From: Deltaproteobacteria bacterium
Lineage (GTDB): Bacteria; Desulfobacterota; DSM-4660; Desulfatiglandales; Desulfatiglandaceae
Length of the DNA stretch: 8,427 nt
Assembly: GCA_019313765.1 (NCBI GenBank)
Contig: JAFDAP010000054.1
Coordinates: forward strand, 1 to 8,427
Reading direction: 5' to 3'
Made by a program: the position numbers and the translations under genes. How positions within the stretch are numbered: the first letter of the stretch is position 1; each line of letters starts with the position of its first letter. The notes beneath the pieces are model-generated. The model ran no database searches and was not told where the DNA came from. It was given only the letters and a program-made list of their open reading frames with translations. Positions 1 to 7,098 of this stretch are shown here, one piece after another.

Positions 1-6
1 TAAAGA

Positions 7-2199
7 GTGAGGAGTACTGATAAAAAATTGGCCCCCAAATCTAAAACCAAAGACAAAAAAGACAAGCCCGAACATCCCATCAGAAAAGAAATCCGAGGGC
101 TTATTCTCTTAGTCGCGGCCGTCATCTTAGGCGGGAGTCTTTTGTCCGATAATCCCGCGGATCAGCTTATCTGGAATGTGACAGGGTCCTTGGACAAGGC
201 GCACAACCTTTTCGGCACGGTGGGCGCTCATTTAGCAGGCACGATTTTTTTCCTGATCGGGTTTTCCTCTTTCTGGCTGATCATTATCCTGCTCGCCTTG
301 GCCTTCCTTTCCTTCAGGGAACGTCCCATGTCATCCCCCATTAAGAGTTTCATCGCCGCTTTTGCTCTTATTGTTTCCTCTTCCGCGATCCTGAATCTGC
401 AAATAGGCGGCAAAGTGAATTTCAGGGGCCAGGGCATTGAATCGGGCGGACTGGTAGGGTTGTTCTTAGCCGAGCACACAGAAGAATTCCTCAACTTTTT
501 CGGGGCCTATATCCTCCTTGCCGCGATCTTCGTCATCGCCCTCATGGTAGTAACCCACCTTTCCTTAGGCTGGGTCTTTTCAAGGTTGGGTCTGTGGCTC
601 ATGGGCCTGATAAGAAGTATCACGGAAATCATAAATAAGAGAAAAGAACGGAAGAAAAGGGCACGGAAGACCCTGCAGGCCAAGGAAAAGATGAAATCAA
701 GGCCAAAGGTTACCATTGTCAAGCCCAAGCCGGAACCTGAGAAAAAACCCGCACAAGAGCGGTTTACCTTTATGAACGTGGCAGGTGAATTGCAACTGCC
801 GTCCCTGGATCTTCTGAATGACCCTCCCGAAAAAAAGGACACCCACGTGCAGAGGGAAAGCTTGGAGATGAACGCACGGCGTCTTGAGAAAAAACTGGCC
901 GATTTCGGGGTTGAAGGAGAGGTTGTGGAGATCCTTCCCGGCCCGGTGATTACCATGTACGAATACAAGCCGGCCCCGGGAATAAAAATCAGCAGGGTGG
1001 CAGGGCTCTCCGATGATCTCGCCCTGACCCTTCGGGCGCCAAGCATCCGGATCGTAGCGCCCATACCGGGTAAGGCGGCCATAGGCATTGAAATTCCCAA
1101 TAACCAGAGAGAAATGGTATTCCTAAAGGAGGTACTTGAAAGCCCCTATTACACGGAATCCAAACATAAGTTACCAATCGCCTTAGGCAAGGATATCACC
1201 GGGACCCCGGTCATTGCAGACCTTTCTAAGATGCCGCACCTCCTCGTGGCCGGGGCCACCGGAGCCGGCAAGAGCGTTTCCATAAACACCATGATCGAAA
1301 GCCTCCTTTTTAAGGTCTCACCGGACATGGTCCGCTTTCTGATGATCGACCCAAAAAGAATCGAGCTTTCCACGTACCATGACATTCCTCATCTGCTTCA
1401 TCCGGTGGTTACTAACCCGAAGGAGGCAACAAAGGCGCTCAGATGGGCCGTGGCAGAAATGGAAAGGCGCTATATGCTCCTTTCGGACCGGGGGGTCAGG
1501 AATATTGACACGTATAACCGTAAGATATTAAAGGAGCAAAAGGCCGGGAAAACCCTGCCCTATATCATCCTTATCATTGATGAATTGGCCGATCTCATGA
1601 TGGCCTCCTCCAGGAATGTGGAAGAATCGATTACCCGGTTGGCCCAAATGGCCCGTGCAGCAGGCATCCACCTGATTATCGCGACGCAGCGGCCGTCCGT
1701 GGATGTCCTTACCGGGGTTATCAAGGCAAATTTCCCTGCCAGGATATCTTTCCAGGTTTCCTCAAAGGTTGACTCCAGAACCATTTTAGACGCAATGGGT
1801 GCGGAGCATCTTTTGGGAGAGGGGGACATGCTGTTTATGCCGCCCGGGGTTGGCCGCATCACGCGAATTCATGGGGCATACGTCTCTGAAAAAGAAATAC
1901 AGAACGTAACCGATTTCTTGAGGAACCAGAAAAAGCCGGAATATGACACCTCCATTCTCACTGAAATAGCCAGGGATGAGCAGCCGGATGAAGAGGAAAT
2001 CGAATTAGACGAAAAATACGATGAGGCTATAGAAGTTGTTGTTAAAACAGGACAGGCATCCATTTCCATGCTGCAGCGCAAACTCAGGGTTGGCTATAAC
2101 CGGGCAGCCCGGATGATTGAGGCCATGGAAATTGAAGGAATTGTGGGGCCTTCGGACGGGGTCCGGCCGCGGGAGGTCTATGGAAGAAAGGGGACATGA
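7..2199 (+). CDS. ftsK: FtsK/SpoIIIE-family septal DNA translocase
   Basis: Membrane-anchored ATPase that pumps DNA through the closing septum and brings the chromosome termini together for XerCD resolution. The N-terminus has about four membrane segments (near residues 30-46, 78-102, 113-133 and 163-187). A short basic and proline-rich linker (about 205-260) follows, then the alpha/beta motor. Walker A is GATGAGKS at residues 416-423 (K422) and Walker B is IILIIDE ending at D525-E526. The family signature around IIATQRPSVDVLTG is intact. The last 65 or so residues are the winged-helix gamma domain that reads KOPS-type sites (SMLQRKLRVGYNRAARMIE). At 730 residues it is nearer SpoIIIE than the long-linker E. 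coli FtsK. The start is a GTG, chosen because an in-frame TAA lies at 1-3; its ribosome site would lie outside the window, and TTG at 28 is a weaker alternative. lolA follows directly. Function is confident, exact start moderate. Confidence 0.96.
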   Translation: MRSTDKKLAPKSKTKDKKDKPEHPIRKEIRGLILLVAAVILGGSLLSDNPADQLIWNVTGSLDKAHNLFGTVGAHLAGTIFFLIGFSSFWLIIILLALAFLSFRERPMSSPIKSFIAAFALIVSSSAILNLQIGGKVNFRGQGIESGGLVGLFLAEHTEEFLNFFGAYILLAAIFVIALMVVTHLSLGWVFSRLGLWLMGLIRSITEIINKRKERKKRARKTLQAKEKMKSRPKVTIVKPKPEPEKKPAQERFTFMNVAGELQLPSLDLLNDPPEKKDTHVQRESLEMNARRLEKKLADFGVEGEVVEILPGPVITMYEYKPAPGIKISRVAGLSDDLALTLRAPSIRIVAPIPGKAAIGIEIPNNQREMVFLKEVLESPYYTESKHKLPIALGKDITGTPVIADLSKMPHLLVAGATGAGKSVSINTMIESLLFKVSPDMVRFLMIDPKRIELSTYHDIPHLLHPVVTNPKEATKALRWAVAEMERRYMLLSDRGVRNIDTYNRKILKEQKAGKTLPYIILIIDELADLMMASSRNVEESITRLAQMARAAGIHLIIATQRPSVDVLTGVIKANFPARISFQVSSKVDSRTILDAMGAEHLLGEGDMLFMPPGVGRITRIHGAYVSEKEIQNVTDFLRNQKKPEYDTSILTEIARDEQPDEEEIELDEKYDEAIEVVVKTGQASISMLQRKLRVGYNRAARMIEAMEIEGIVGPSDGVRPREVYGRKGT

Positions 2200-2201
2200 T
2201 A

Positions 2202-2873
2202 ATGATAAGGGCCTTTGTACTCTCCAGTCTTATGTTGTCTCTGTTTTGCGTGAGCCCGGTATTAGGAAGCGATAATCTGTCCGGTATACTTGAAGGCATT
2301 CGCAATAAACACAATCATCTCCCGGGCCTAACAGTGAACTATACCCGGGAGGTAATCACCCGGTCCATGTCCATGTTGGGCAAACATGTAAAGGGGGACC
2401 TTGCCACAGGCCGGATTTATTTCAGTCCTCCCTATTTGCTCAGGTTAGAGCAGGAAACACCCCAGACCGAGACCATTATTGCCAACGGGGAGACGCTCTG
2501 GTGGTATATCCCTGAAAAAAAACAGGTCCATCAATATCCCTTTCTGAAATTCGGAAAGGAGTTGAAACTTCTGAGTGATATATTCCGGGGCCTTGTCCGG
2601 GTGGAGGAAACTTTTCAAGTAGCAATGCTCATGCAAGAGGAACAGGGCTCATATGGAATTGAACTCAGACCTGACCCTCCCTGGCAGGAAATTGACCGTA
2701 TCGTTCTAACAGTGACAGGCGGATATGATATCCGCCAGGTGGATATCCACAACCAGTTAGGGAGTATTACCCGGTTCAAGCTTGAAGGCCTGACCGCAAA
2801 AGAAAAGTTCGATAAGAATTTTTTCCATTTCACTGTTCCGGAAGGTGTCAAACTGGTTAAGGAAGGAGGGTGA
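2202..2873 (+). CDS. lolA: LolA-type periplasmic outer-membrane lipoprotein carrier
   Basis: Periplasmic chaperone that takes lipoproteins from the LolCDE transporter and carries them to the outer membrane. The N-terminus is a clear signal peptide: basic MIR, a hydrophobic core FVLSSLMLSLFCV, and a likely cleavage near PVLG/SD. The mature part, about 200 residues, shows LolA-like beta-strand features: a GRIYFSPPYLLRLE strand, the TIIANGETLWWYIPEKKQV stretch, and the C-terminal FHFTVPEGVKLV end that closes the barrel in this family. An ATG at 2196 overlaps the ftsK stop as ATGA. I prefer the ATG at 2202 because AGGGG at 2189-2193 stands 8 nt from it but only 2 nt from 2196. Either way the gene is almost certainly cotranscribed and translationally coupled with ftsK. 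The ftsK-lolA order is also found in enterobacteria, which supports the call despite the low sequence conservation of LolA. Confidence 0.88.
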   Translation: MIRAFVLSSLMLSLFCVSPVLGSDNLSGILEGIRNKHNHLPGLTVNYTREVITRSMSMLGKHVKGDLATGRIYFSPPYLLRLEQETPQTETIIANGETLWWYIPEKKQVHQYPFLKFGKELKLLSDIFRGLVRVEETFQVAMLMQEEQGSYGIELRPDPPWQEIDRIVLTVTGGYDIRQVDIHNQLGSITRFKLEGLTAKEKFDKNFFHFTVPEGVKLVKEGG

Positions 2874-3107
2874 AAGAGGCTAATCTGGGTATTGTGCTAT
2901 AAAGTGAGGGATGTCAGCATATTATAACCTTTGAACCCCTGGCCCAGACCTGACTTTGCACTGTCTAATTATATAGACTCAAATTTAGGAATCCGGCATG
3001 GGTTTTAATATGTTTCAATCGTGTCGCACCAGGGCGGGCTTGAACCCAGAACCTTGAACCGATTACTTTAGGTATAAGCCATAAAAAAAGATTGAGGATA
3101 TCCACGA
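2874..3107. other. Gene-free gap between lolA and the small hypothetical gene
   Basis: No coding frame with a plausible start is visible on either strand. The stretch contains an AT-rich inverted repeat (GTCTA at 2963-2967 with TAGAC at 2974-2978) and three copies of TTGAACC (2931, 3040, 3054). No strong rho-independent terminator follows lolA. The segment 3026-3053 faintly resembles the 3' half of a reversed tRNA gene but does not fold as one. A promoter for the next gene may lie here, but I cannot identify convincing -35 and -10 boxes. Confidence 0.5.
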
Positions 3108-3377
3108 ATGCCCATGAAATCACCAAAGAAAAAAAAGCCGCCCTCCCCTGCCCTTCAAAACCGGTTGTCGGAACTGGAGGAAAAGGCAGCTCAAAGGGGA
3201 ATCCACATTCACTATGACCTGCTCGAAGCAGCAGGTCTAAAGCTAAAAGGGGGAATCTGCAAAATCAACGGAGAATACCACATCTTTGTTGACAAAAGAA
3301 AATCATTCGCTGACAGAATAGATTTTCTCCGGGATTATCTCGATAACCCGCTTCCCGATGACATCCCTAATCATTGA
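3108..3377 (+). CDS. Small conserved-looking protein of unknown function (89 aa)
   Basis: I do not recognise a named family. The protein opens with a lysine- and proline-rich tail (KSPKKKKPPSP). A helix (LQNRLSELEEKAAQRGI) follows, then the segment IHYDLLEAAGLKLKGGICKINGEYHIFVDKRKS and a final helix DRIDFLRDYLDN. The pattern 'ancient helix, G-I-x-I-x-Y, GG-x-C-x-x-x-G-x-Y-x-x-x-x-(D/N)' resembles small uncharacterised proteins I recall from Deltaproteobacteria. That resemblance is from memory, not a search. The single cysteine lies in the GGIC turn. There is no signal peptide or membrane segment, so it is probably cytosolic. The ATG at 3108 is preferred because GAGG at 3094-3097 stands 10 nt upstream; the ATG at 3114 would be too far. 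It lies 37 nt or more before dacB and may share its transcript. Confidence 0.72.
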   Translation: MPMKSPKKKKPPSPALQNRLSELEEKAAQRGIHIHYDLLEAAGLKLKGGICKINGEYHIFVDKRKSFADRIDFLRDYLDNPLPDDIPNH

Positions 3378-3397
3378 CTATTGAAAATTGACTATTG
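3373..3397. repeat. Two tandem copies of a 14-bp unit (ATTGACTATTG core)
   Basis: ATTGACTATTG occurs at 3373-3383 and again at 3387-3397, giving a 14-bp period. The first copy begins inside the last codons of the small upstream gene. The unit is distantly related to the second 14-bp repeat at 3450-3474. These look like short intergenic tandem repeats rather than coding sequence. Confidence 0.7.
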
Positions 3398-3414
3398 CAG
3401 ATCATCAATGAAAA

Positions 3415-4677
3415 ATGACGATGCTATTGACCAATGGGAACCTAAATCATCAATCGAAAACCGTCAATCGAAAATCATCAGGGTTGATAATGGGGCTTGC
3501 GATAGTACTGCTGGCAATTTCCCTGTGGCAACCTGAAATATCGAATGCCAAACAGGATCATCCCTGGTTGAACAGGATCACCTCCACGGATGCCCTTGTG
3601 GTCGCAGACCCCGATGGCCGGCTCCTCTATAAGAAAAATGAGGAAATAAAATTTGTCCCAGCCTCCACGCTCAAGCTCTTGACCGCCCTTTGCGCAATCC
3701 ATTACCTCGGGTCCTCCTACCGGTTCAAGACGGAATTTTACGTGGACACTGACTCTAATCTTAAAATAAAAGGCTATGGAGACCCCCTCCTGATATCAGA
3801 GGTATGGCAGGAGATCGCGCATGGCCTCGCGAAAAAGGTCCGGGGTTTTAAAGACCTGATAATAGATGATACCTGTTTTTCACAACCCGTAATCATTCCG
3901 GGACGAAACAACTCGACCAATCCTTATGATGCTCCGGTAGGTGCCTTGTGCGCCAATTTCAATACGGTTTTTTTTGATCGCAATGAACAGGGCAGGATTG
4001 TCCCGGCAGAAGCCCAGACACCCCTTATCCCGTACGCACGGAAAAAGATCCGTTCGTTGGGGCTGAAAAAGGGCAGATACACCTTTACCCACGACCAGGA
4101 TGAAGCTGCGCGTTATGCAGGAAAACTCTTGTTGCATTTCCTGAAACAGGAGGGTGTAAATAGCCTCGGTAAAATTCGCCCAGGTGTTGTAAAACCTGAA
4201 GACGAACTGATATTTACATACCGATCCAGGTTCACATTGGAGGCGGCCCTGAAAAAAATGCTGGAATTTTCAAATAACTTTATGGCAAATCAGATCCTTA
4301 TTGCATTGGGCGCACACGTTTACGGCCCGCCCGGCACATTAACCAAAGGCGTCCGGGCAATTTATGGCTATGCGGAAAAGGGGCTTGACCTAAAATCCAT
4401 TAAGGTTGTGGAAGGCTCGGGTATTTCCAGAAAAAACCGGGTTTCAGCGCTTGACATGCTGGCCATCCTGAAACGATTCAAGCCCTACCGGCATCTTCTC
4501 AAAAGAAAAGACAACGTCCTTTTCAAGACAGGTTCCCTCAAGTGTATCAGGACGCGGGCTGGCTATGTAGAAAAAAATGGCCGGGGACCTTACTGCTTTG
4601 TTATATTTCTGAACCGGCCCGGTCCGGATATGGATAAGTTAATAGAGAGTGTGAGAGGTGCTATTGCCAGGCAGTAA
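3415..4677 (+). CDS. dacB: PBP4-like D-alanyl-D-alanine carboxypeptidase/endopeptidase (peptidase S13)
   Basis: Periplasmic serine penicillin-binding protein that trims D-Ala from, or cuts cross-links in, peptidoglycan. All three active-site motifs are present in order (numbering from the first ATG): SxxK as S84-T-L-K87, SxN as S286-N-N288, and KTG at 371-373. Family-typical extras are YGDPLL near 121, PVGALCANFN near 174 and EGSGISRKNRVS near 333-344. A hydrophobic export segment (IMGLAIVLLAISLW) ends near SNA/KQ. At about 395-420 residues it is shorter than E. coli PBP4. The start is uncertain. ATG 3415 gives a basic n-region (KTVNRK) before the hydrophobic stretch but has no ribosome site, and its first codons run through 14-bp repeats. 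ATG 3490 has AGGG at 3480-3483, 6 nt upstream, but no positive n-region. I report the longer form as the outer limit. The gene converges with the broken sensor gene, whose ancestral stop lies 6 nt beyond. Confidence 0.9.
   Translation: MTMLLTNGNLNHQSKTVNRKSSGLIMGLAIVLLAISLWQPEISNAKQDHPWLNRITSTDALVVADPDGRLLYKKNEEIKFVPASTLKLLTALCAIHYLGSSYRFKTEFYVDTDSNLKIKGYGDPLLISEVWQEIAHGLAKKVRGFKDLIIDDTCFSQPVIIPGRNNSTNPYDAPVGALCANFNTVFFDRNEQGRIVPAEAQTPLIPYARKKIRSLGLKKGRYTFTHDQDEAARYAGKLLLHFLKQEGVNSLGKIRPGVVKPEDELIFTYRSRFTLEAALKKMLEFSNNFMANQILIALGAHVYGPPGTLTKGVRAIYGYAEKGLDLKSIKVVEGSGISRKNRVSALDMLAILKRFKPYRHLLKRKDNVLFKTGSLKCIRTRAGYVEKNGRGPYCFVIFLNRPGPDMDKLIESVRGAIARQ
3450..3474. repeat. Two tandem copies of a 14-bp unit (TCAATCGAAAA core)
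   Basis: TCAATCGAAAA is found at 3450-3460 and 3464-3474, again with a 14-bp period. Matched to the repeat at 3373-3397, about 12 of 18 positions agree by eye, so both pairs may derive from one unit. If dacB starts at 3415 this repeat encodes part of its n-region; if it starts at 3490 the repeat is untranslated leader. Confidence 0.65.
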
Positions 4678-4683
4678 AAATAT

Positions 4684-5048
4684 TTATTCTCCCCCTGCCA
4701 CGCACACACGATTTCTGCCCTCACGCTTGGCCCTGTACATGGCCTCACCCGCCCTTCCGGTGAGTAAATCCAATATTCTTCATCAGGGTAGGCCCTTTCA
4801 AACCAGCTCTGTTTGTCCGGAAGATCTTCAATGGTATAGCCGAAAAGCTCTGTAAATTTCGGATTGAAATATTCAAAGGTCAGATCCGGTCTTGTGATGG
4901 TGACCCCAAATGGTGAGGACTCGGCTAACTGCCTGAACTGTCTATCACTTTCAGACAGCGCCTCTTCCGCTTGCTCTCGTCTATCGGCCTCATTCTCTAA
5001 ATGCTTGACCCTTTGTTCCAATTCTTCATATGTAGGCTTACTAGCCAT
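4684..5048 (-). pseudogene. Broken PAS-GGDEF sensor gene (internal deletion with frameshift)
   Basis: The first 93 or so codons from ATG 5048 encode a coiled lead-in (MASKPTYEELEQRVKHLE) and the start of a PAS domain (SPFGVTITRPDLTFEYFNPK, then LFGYTIEDL and RAYPDEEYW). Near 4765-4775 the PAS sequence stops. In the -1 frame there follows the end of a GGDEF (diguanylate cyclase) domain: LLTGRAGEAMYRAKREGRNR, VCVA, and TAA at 4684-4686. The rest of PAS and the whole cyclase core, including the GGDEF signature, are missing. Read without the shift, the frame continues through antisense dacB to 4590 with a tail that matches nothing, and it lacks a useful product. The ancestral stop lies 6 nt from the dacB stop, as expected for an intact convergent neighbour. 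The ribosome site is excellent: GGAGG 8 nt before ATG 5048. A TTG at 5063 is a less likely start. A short PAS fragment could still be made. Confidence 0.8.
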
Positions 5049-5069
5049 CGGAAAATCCTCCAATTACCC

Positions 5070-5087
5070 TTGATGGACTCGTAAAAA
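5070..5087 (+). repeat. Single copy of the TTGATGGACTCGTAAAAA repeat arm
   Basis: This 18-bp sequence is identical to the inverted right arm of the element at 8228-8424 and differs at one base from its left arm. It sits in the 87-bp gap between the hybrid kinase stop and the start of the broken PAS gene. No partner arm is seen nearby, so it is a solo arm or the remnant of a decayed element. Confidence 0.75.
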
Positions 5088-5135
5088 ACCCTTTTAAAAT
5101 CATTCCACCGATATAACCGCTGCCCGCACCAAGCA

Positions 5136-7070
5136 TCAATTATCCAGGATTTCGCTGATTTTCCGGGATAACTGTTCCATGCTGAATGGTTTCTGAATAA
5201 ACCCGTCACAACCCCGCCCTAATATCTCCTTTGCCTGGCCATCAATGCTGTACCCACTTGAAAGGAGCACCTTTATGTCAAGATTGATTTCCTTCAATCT
5301 GTCATAGGTCTCTCCGCCACCCATCTCCGGCATGATCATATCCAGGATGACCATGTCAATTCTGTCTCTGTTTGTCTCATAGACCTCTATGGCCTCTTTT
5401 CCATCCTTGGCCGTCAAGACCTCATAGCCGAATATCTCTATCATCTGCTTGGCAACTTTAAGAACCATGTGCTCGTCATCTACCAGGAGTATTGTTTCTG
5501 ATCCCCGGGAGATTTCAACGCGCTCTTCCTTTTCCGCTGTATGTGCACTGACCTCTGCTTTTGTCGCTGGCAGATAAATACTGAAGGTCGTGCCAACACC
5601 TTTCTCCGAATCAACATCTATGTATCCGCCGTGACCTTTCATGATACCGTAGACCGAAGCCAATCCAAGTCCGGTGCCTCTTCCCATTTCTTTGGTGGTA
5701 AAAAAAGGTTCAAAGATACGTTCCTTTGTTTCATTGTCCATACCGGTTCCTGTGTCCCTGACTGTCAATAAGACATAGTTCCCGGGCTTAGGTGCATACA
5801 ACTTGCCTTTTATTTCCTCGTGGGTTGTATTCCCCGTCTCCAGGAAGAGGCTCCCGCCGTAAGGCATGGCATCTGCGGCATTGACAAACAGGTTCAACAA
5901 GGCCTGCTCCATCTGCCCCTGATCAGCCTCAATGGAGTACAGGTTCTCAGCAAGCCCTCGATGAATCGTGATCTCCTTTCTGGCCCTGCCGAACGTGTAG
6001 GCTATTTCTTCTACCAACCGGTTAAGATCAACGGGCTTAACCTCATATTTGCCTTTCCGGGCGTACCCGAGAAGCTGGGCGGTCAGCCTGGCCCCGCTTT
6101 GAACCTGTTTTTCAATATTTTTCAGCCTTTCATAATTCGGGTGTGAGGGGTTCATGCCTAAAAGAGCTAAAGAGACGTTTCCCTGGATGGCCATGAGCAG
6201 GTTGTTAAAATCGTGGGCAATGCCGGCAGCCAGAGTGCCGGCTGTTTCCATCTTCCCGGACTGGATAAGCCGGGCTTCCATACGTTTTTGATCTGTCACG
6301 TCGCTCAAAATAACAATGGCCCTATTCTCATTGTCTTTGAGGGGCTGGAGGTAAAGTGAAACCTGCCTGTCCTTCAGTATCACAGGCGAATCAAGGGGAA
6401 TTGATTGTGCCCCGCTAAGCACATTATCCAGAAGGGCTTTGATCCTCAGACGATCAGGTGACGAAAAGAGGTCAATGAAATTTGAGGCCAATAACTCTTC
6501 CTCCGGTTTGCCGGCAAGGGAGAAAGCGGCCTGGTTGGCGTAAACAATTTTTGCTTCAGGGGTGATTTCCAGTATCCCTTCAGACATACTCTCCAAGACA
6601 ATCTCAAAATGCCTTTTGACGGATAGCAGTTCCTTGGTTATCTCCCTGGAACGAAGAGATTCCAGTCCTACTGCTGCTCTTGGAGGGTGAGGTGAAATCC
6701 TTTGATCCGATTGATCAATAGCATCAAAGACATGCCGGGCCATTTCCTCAAGCGGGCCTTTTGCAATACATAAATTTGCTCCGATTTCAGTGAAATCCTC
6801 CTCTTCTTCGGCGGCAATGGCAGAAAGGATAATAACGTAAAGGTTTTTAAACTCCGGCATCTTGCGGATAATACGGCATAGCGTTTTCCCGCCAATATTA
6901 GGCATTATCAAGTCAATGAGCATAACGTCCGGGACATAGGTCCCCAGTATACCCAGGGCGGATATGCCGTCTTTTGCCGTTAAGACCTCATGTCCTTCTT
7001 TTTCAAGCACATTGGTCATTACCTCCAGTATTAGCCGATCATTATCAACAACCAATATCTTCTTGCTCAT
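5136..7070 (-). CDS. Hybrid histidine kinase, REC-PAS-HisKA-HATPase-REC
   Basis: Cytoplasmic sensor kinase of 644 residues with no membrane segment. Domains in order: receiver 1 (about 4-118; D9, D11, phospho-acceptor D53, S83, K104); PAS (about 152-260); HisKA with H286 in AGIAHDFNN; HATPase with N-box N397, G1 DTGTGM at 439-444, F-box FEPFFTTK at 453-460 and G2 GRGTGLGL at 463-470; receiver 2 (about 526-642; D531-D532, D577, S605, K627-P). All catalytic residues look intact. Receiver 1 has K-G where most receivers have K-P. The terminal receiver should take phosphate from H286 and pass it to the Hpt protein encoded 28 nt upstream. Receiver 1 probably accepts a signal from another kinase; that is inference. 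The start is firm: AAGGAGG at 7078-7084 lies 7 nt before the ATG. It is the third gene of a - strand operon. The signal is unknown. Confidence 0.94.
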   Translation of the reverse strand: MSKKILVVDNDRLILEVMTNVLEKEGHEVLTAKDGISALGILGTYVPDVMLIDLIMPNIGGKTLCRIIRKMPEFKNLYVIILSAIAAEEEEDFTEIGANLCIAKGPLEEMARHVFDAIDQSDQRISPHPPRAAVGLESLRSREITKELLSVKRHFEIVLESMSEGILEITPEAKIVYANQAAFSLAGKPEEELLASNFIDLFSSPDRLRIKALLDNVLSGAQSIPLDSPVILKDRQVSLYLQPLKDNENRAIVILSDVTDQKRMEARLIQSGKMETAGTLAAGIAHDFNNLLMAIQGNVSLALLGMNPSHPNYERLKNIEKQVQSGARLTAQLLGYARKGKYEVKPVDLNRLVEEIAYTFGRARKEITIHRGLAENLYSIEADQGQMEQALLNLFVNAADAMPYGGSLFLETGNTTHEEIKGKLYAPKPGNYVLLTVRDTGTGMDNETKERIFEPFFTTKEMGRGTGLGLASVYGIMKGHGGYIDVDSEKGVGTTFSIYLPATKAEVSAHTAEKEERVEISRGSETILLVDDEHMVLKVAKQMIEIFGYEVLTAKDGKEAIEVYETNRDRIDMVILDMIMPEMGGGETYDRLKEINLDIKVLLSSGYSIDGQAKEILGRGCDGFIQKPFSMEQLSRKISEILDN

Positions 7071-7077
7071 GAGGCCA

Positions 7078-7084
7078 CCTCCTT
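7078..7084 (-). promoter_or_regulatory. Strong Shine-Dalgarno site of the hybrid kinase
   Basis: Reverse complement AAGGAGG, 7 nt before the ATG at 7070. It is a near-ideal match to the anti-Shine-Dalgarno sequence and fixes the kinase start in the 28-nt gap after the Hpt gene. Confidence 0.8.
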
Positions 7085-7098
7085 ACTAACCGGACATT

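Noticed and set aside
507..1100. 197-residue - strand frame opposite ftsK, and similar frames at 1560-1862 and 2084-2314
   Set aside because: Low-complexity, arginine- and serine-rich translations lying entirely opposite well-conserved ftsK or lolA codons; antisense shadows.
2963..2978. AT-rich inverted repeat GTCTA/TAGAC as a promoter or operator
   Set aside because: The stem is only five bases, and no -35/-10 pair with proper spacing could be placed around it.
3026..3080. Sequence resembling the reversed 3' half of a tRNA gene (GGGTTCAAGCCC on the - strand)
   Set aside because: The five-base T stem does not pair properly, no anticodon arm or acceptor stem can be drawn, and TTGAACC recurs nearby as a simple repeat. 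At most a remnant.
4590..4683. Continuation of the PAS frame to a stop at 4590
   Set aside because: It reads antisense through the 3' end of dacB with no recognisable domain, whereas the conserved GGDEF end lies in another frame and stops at 4684.
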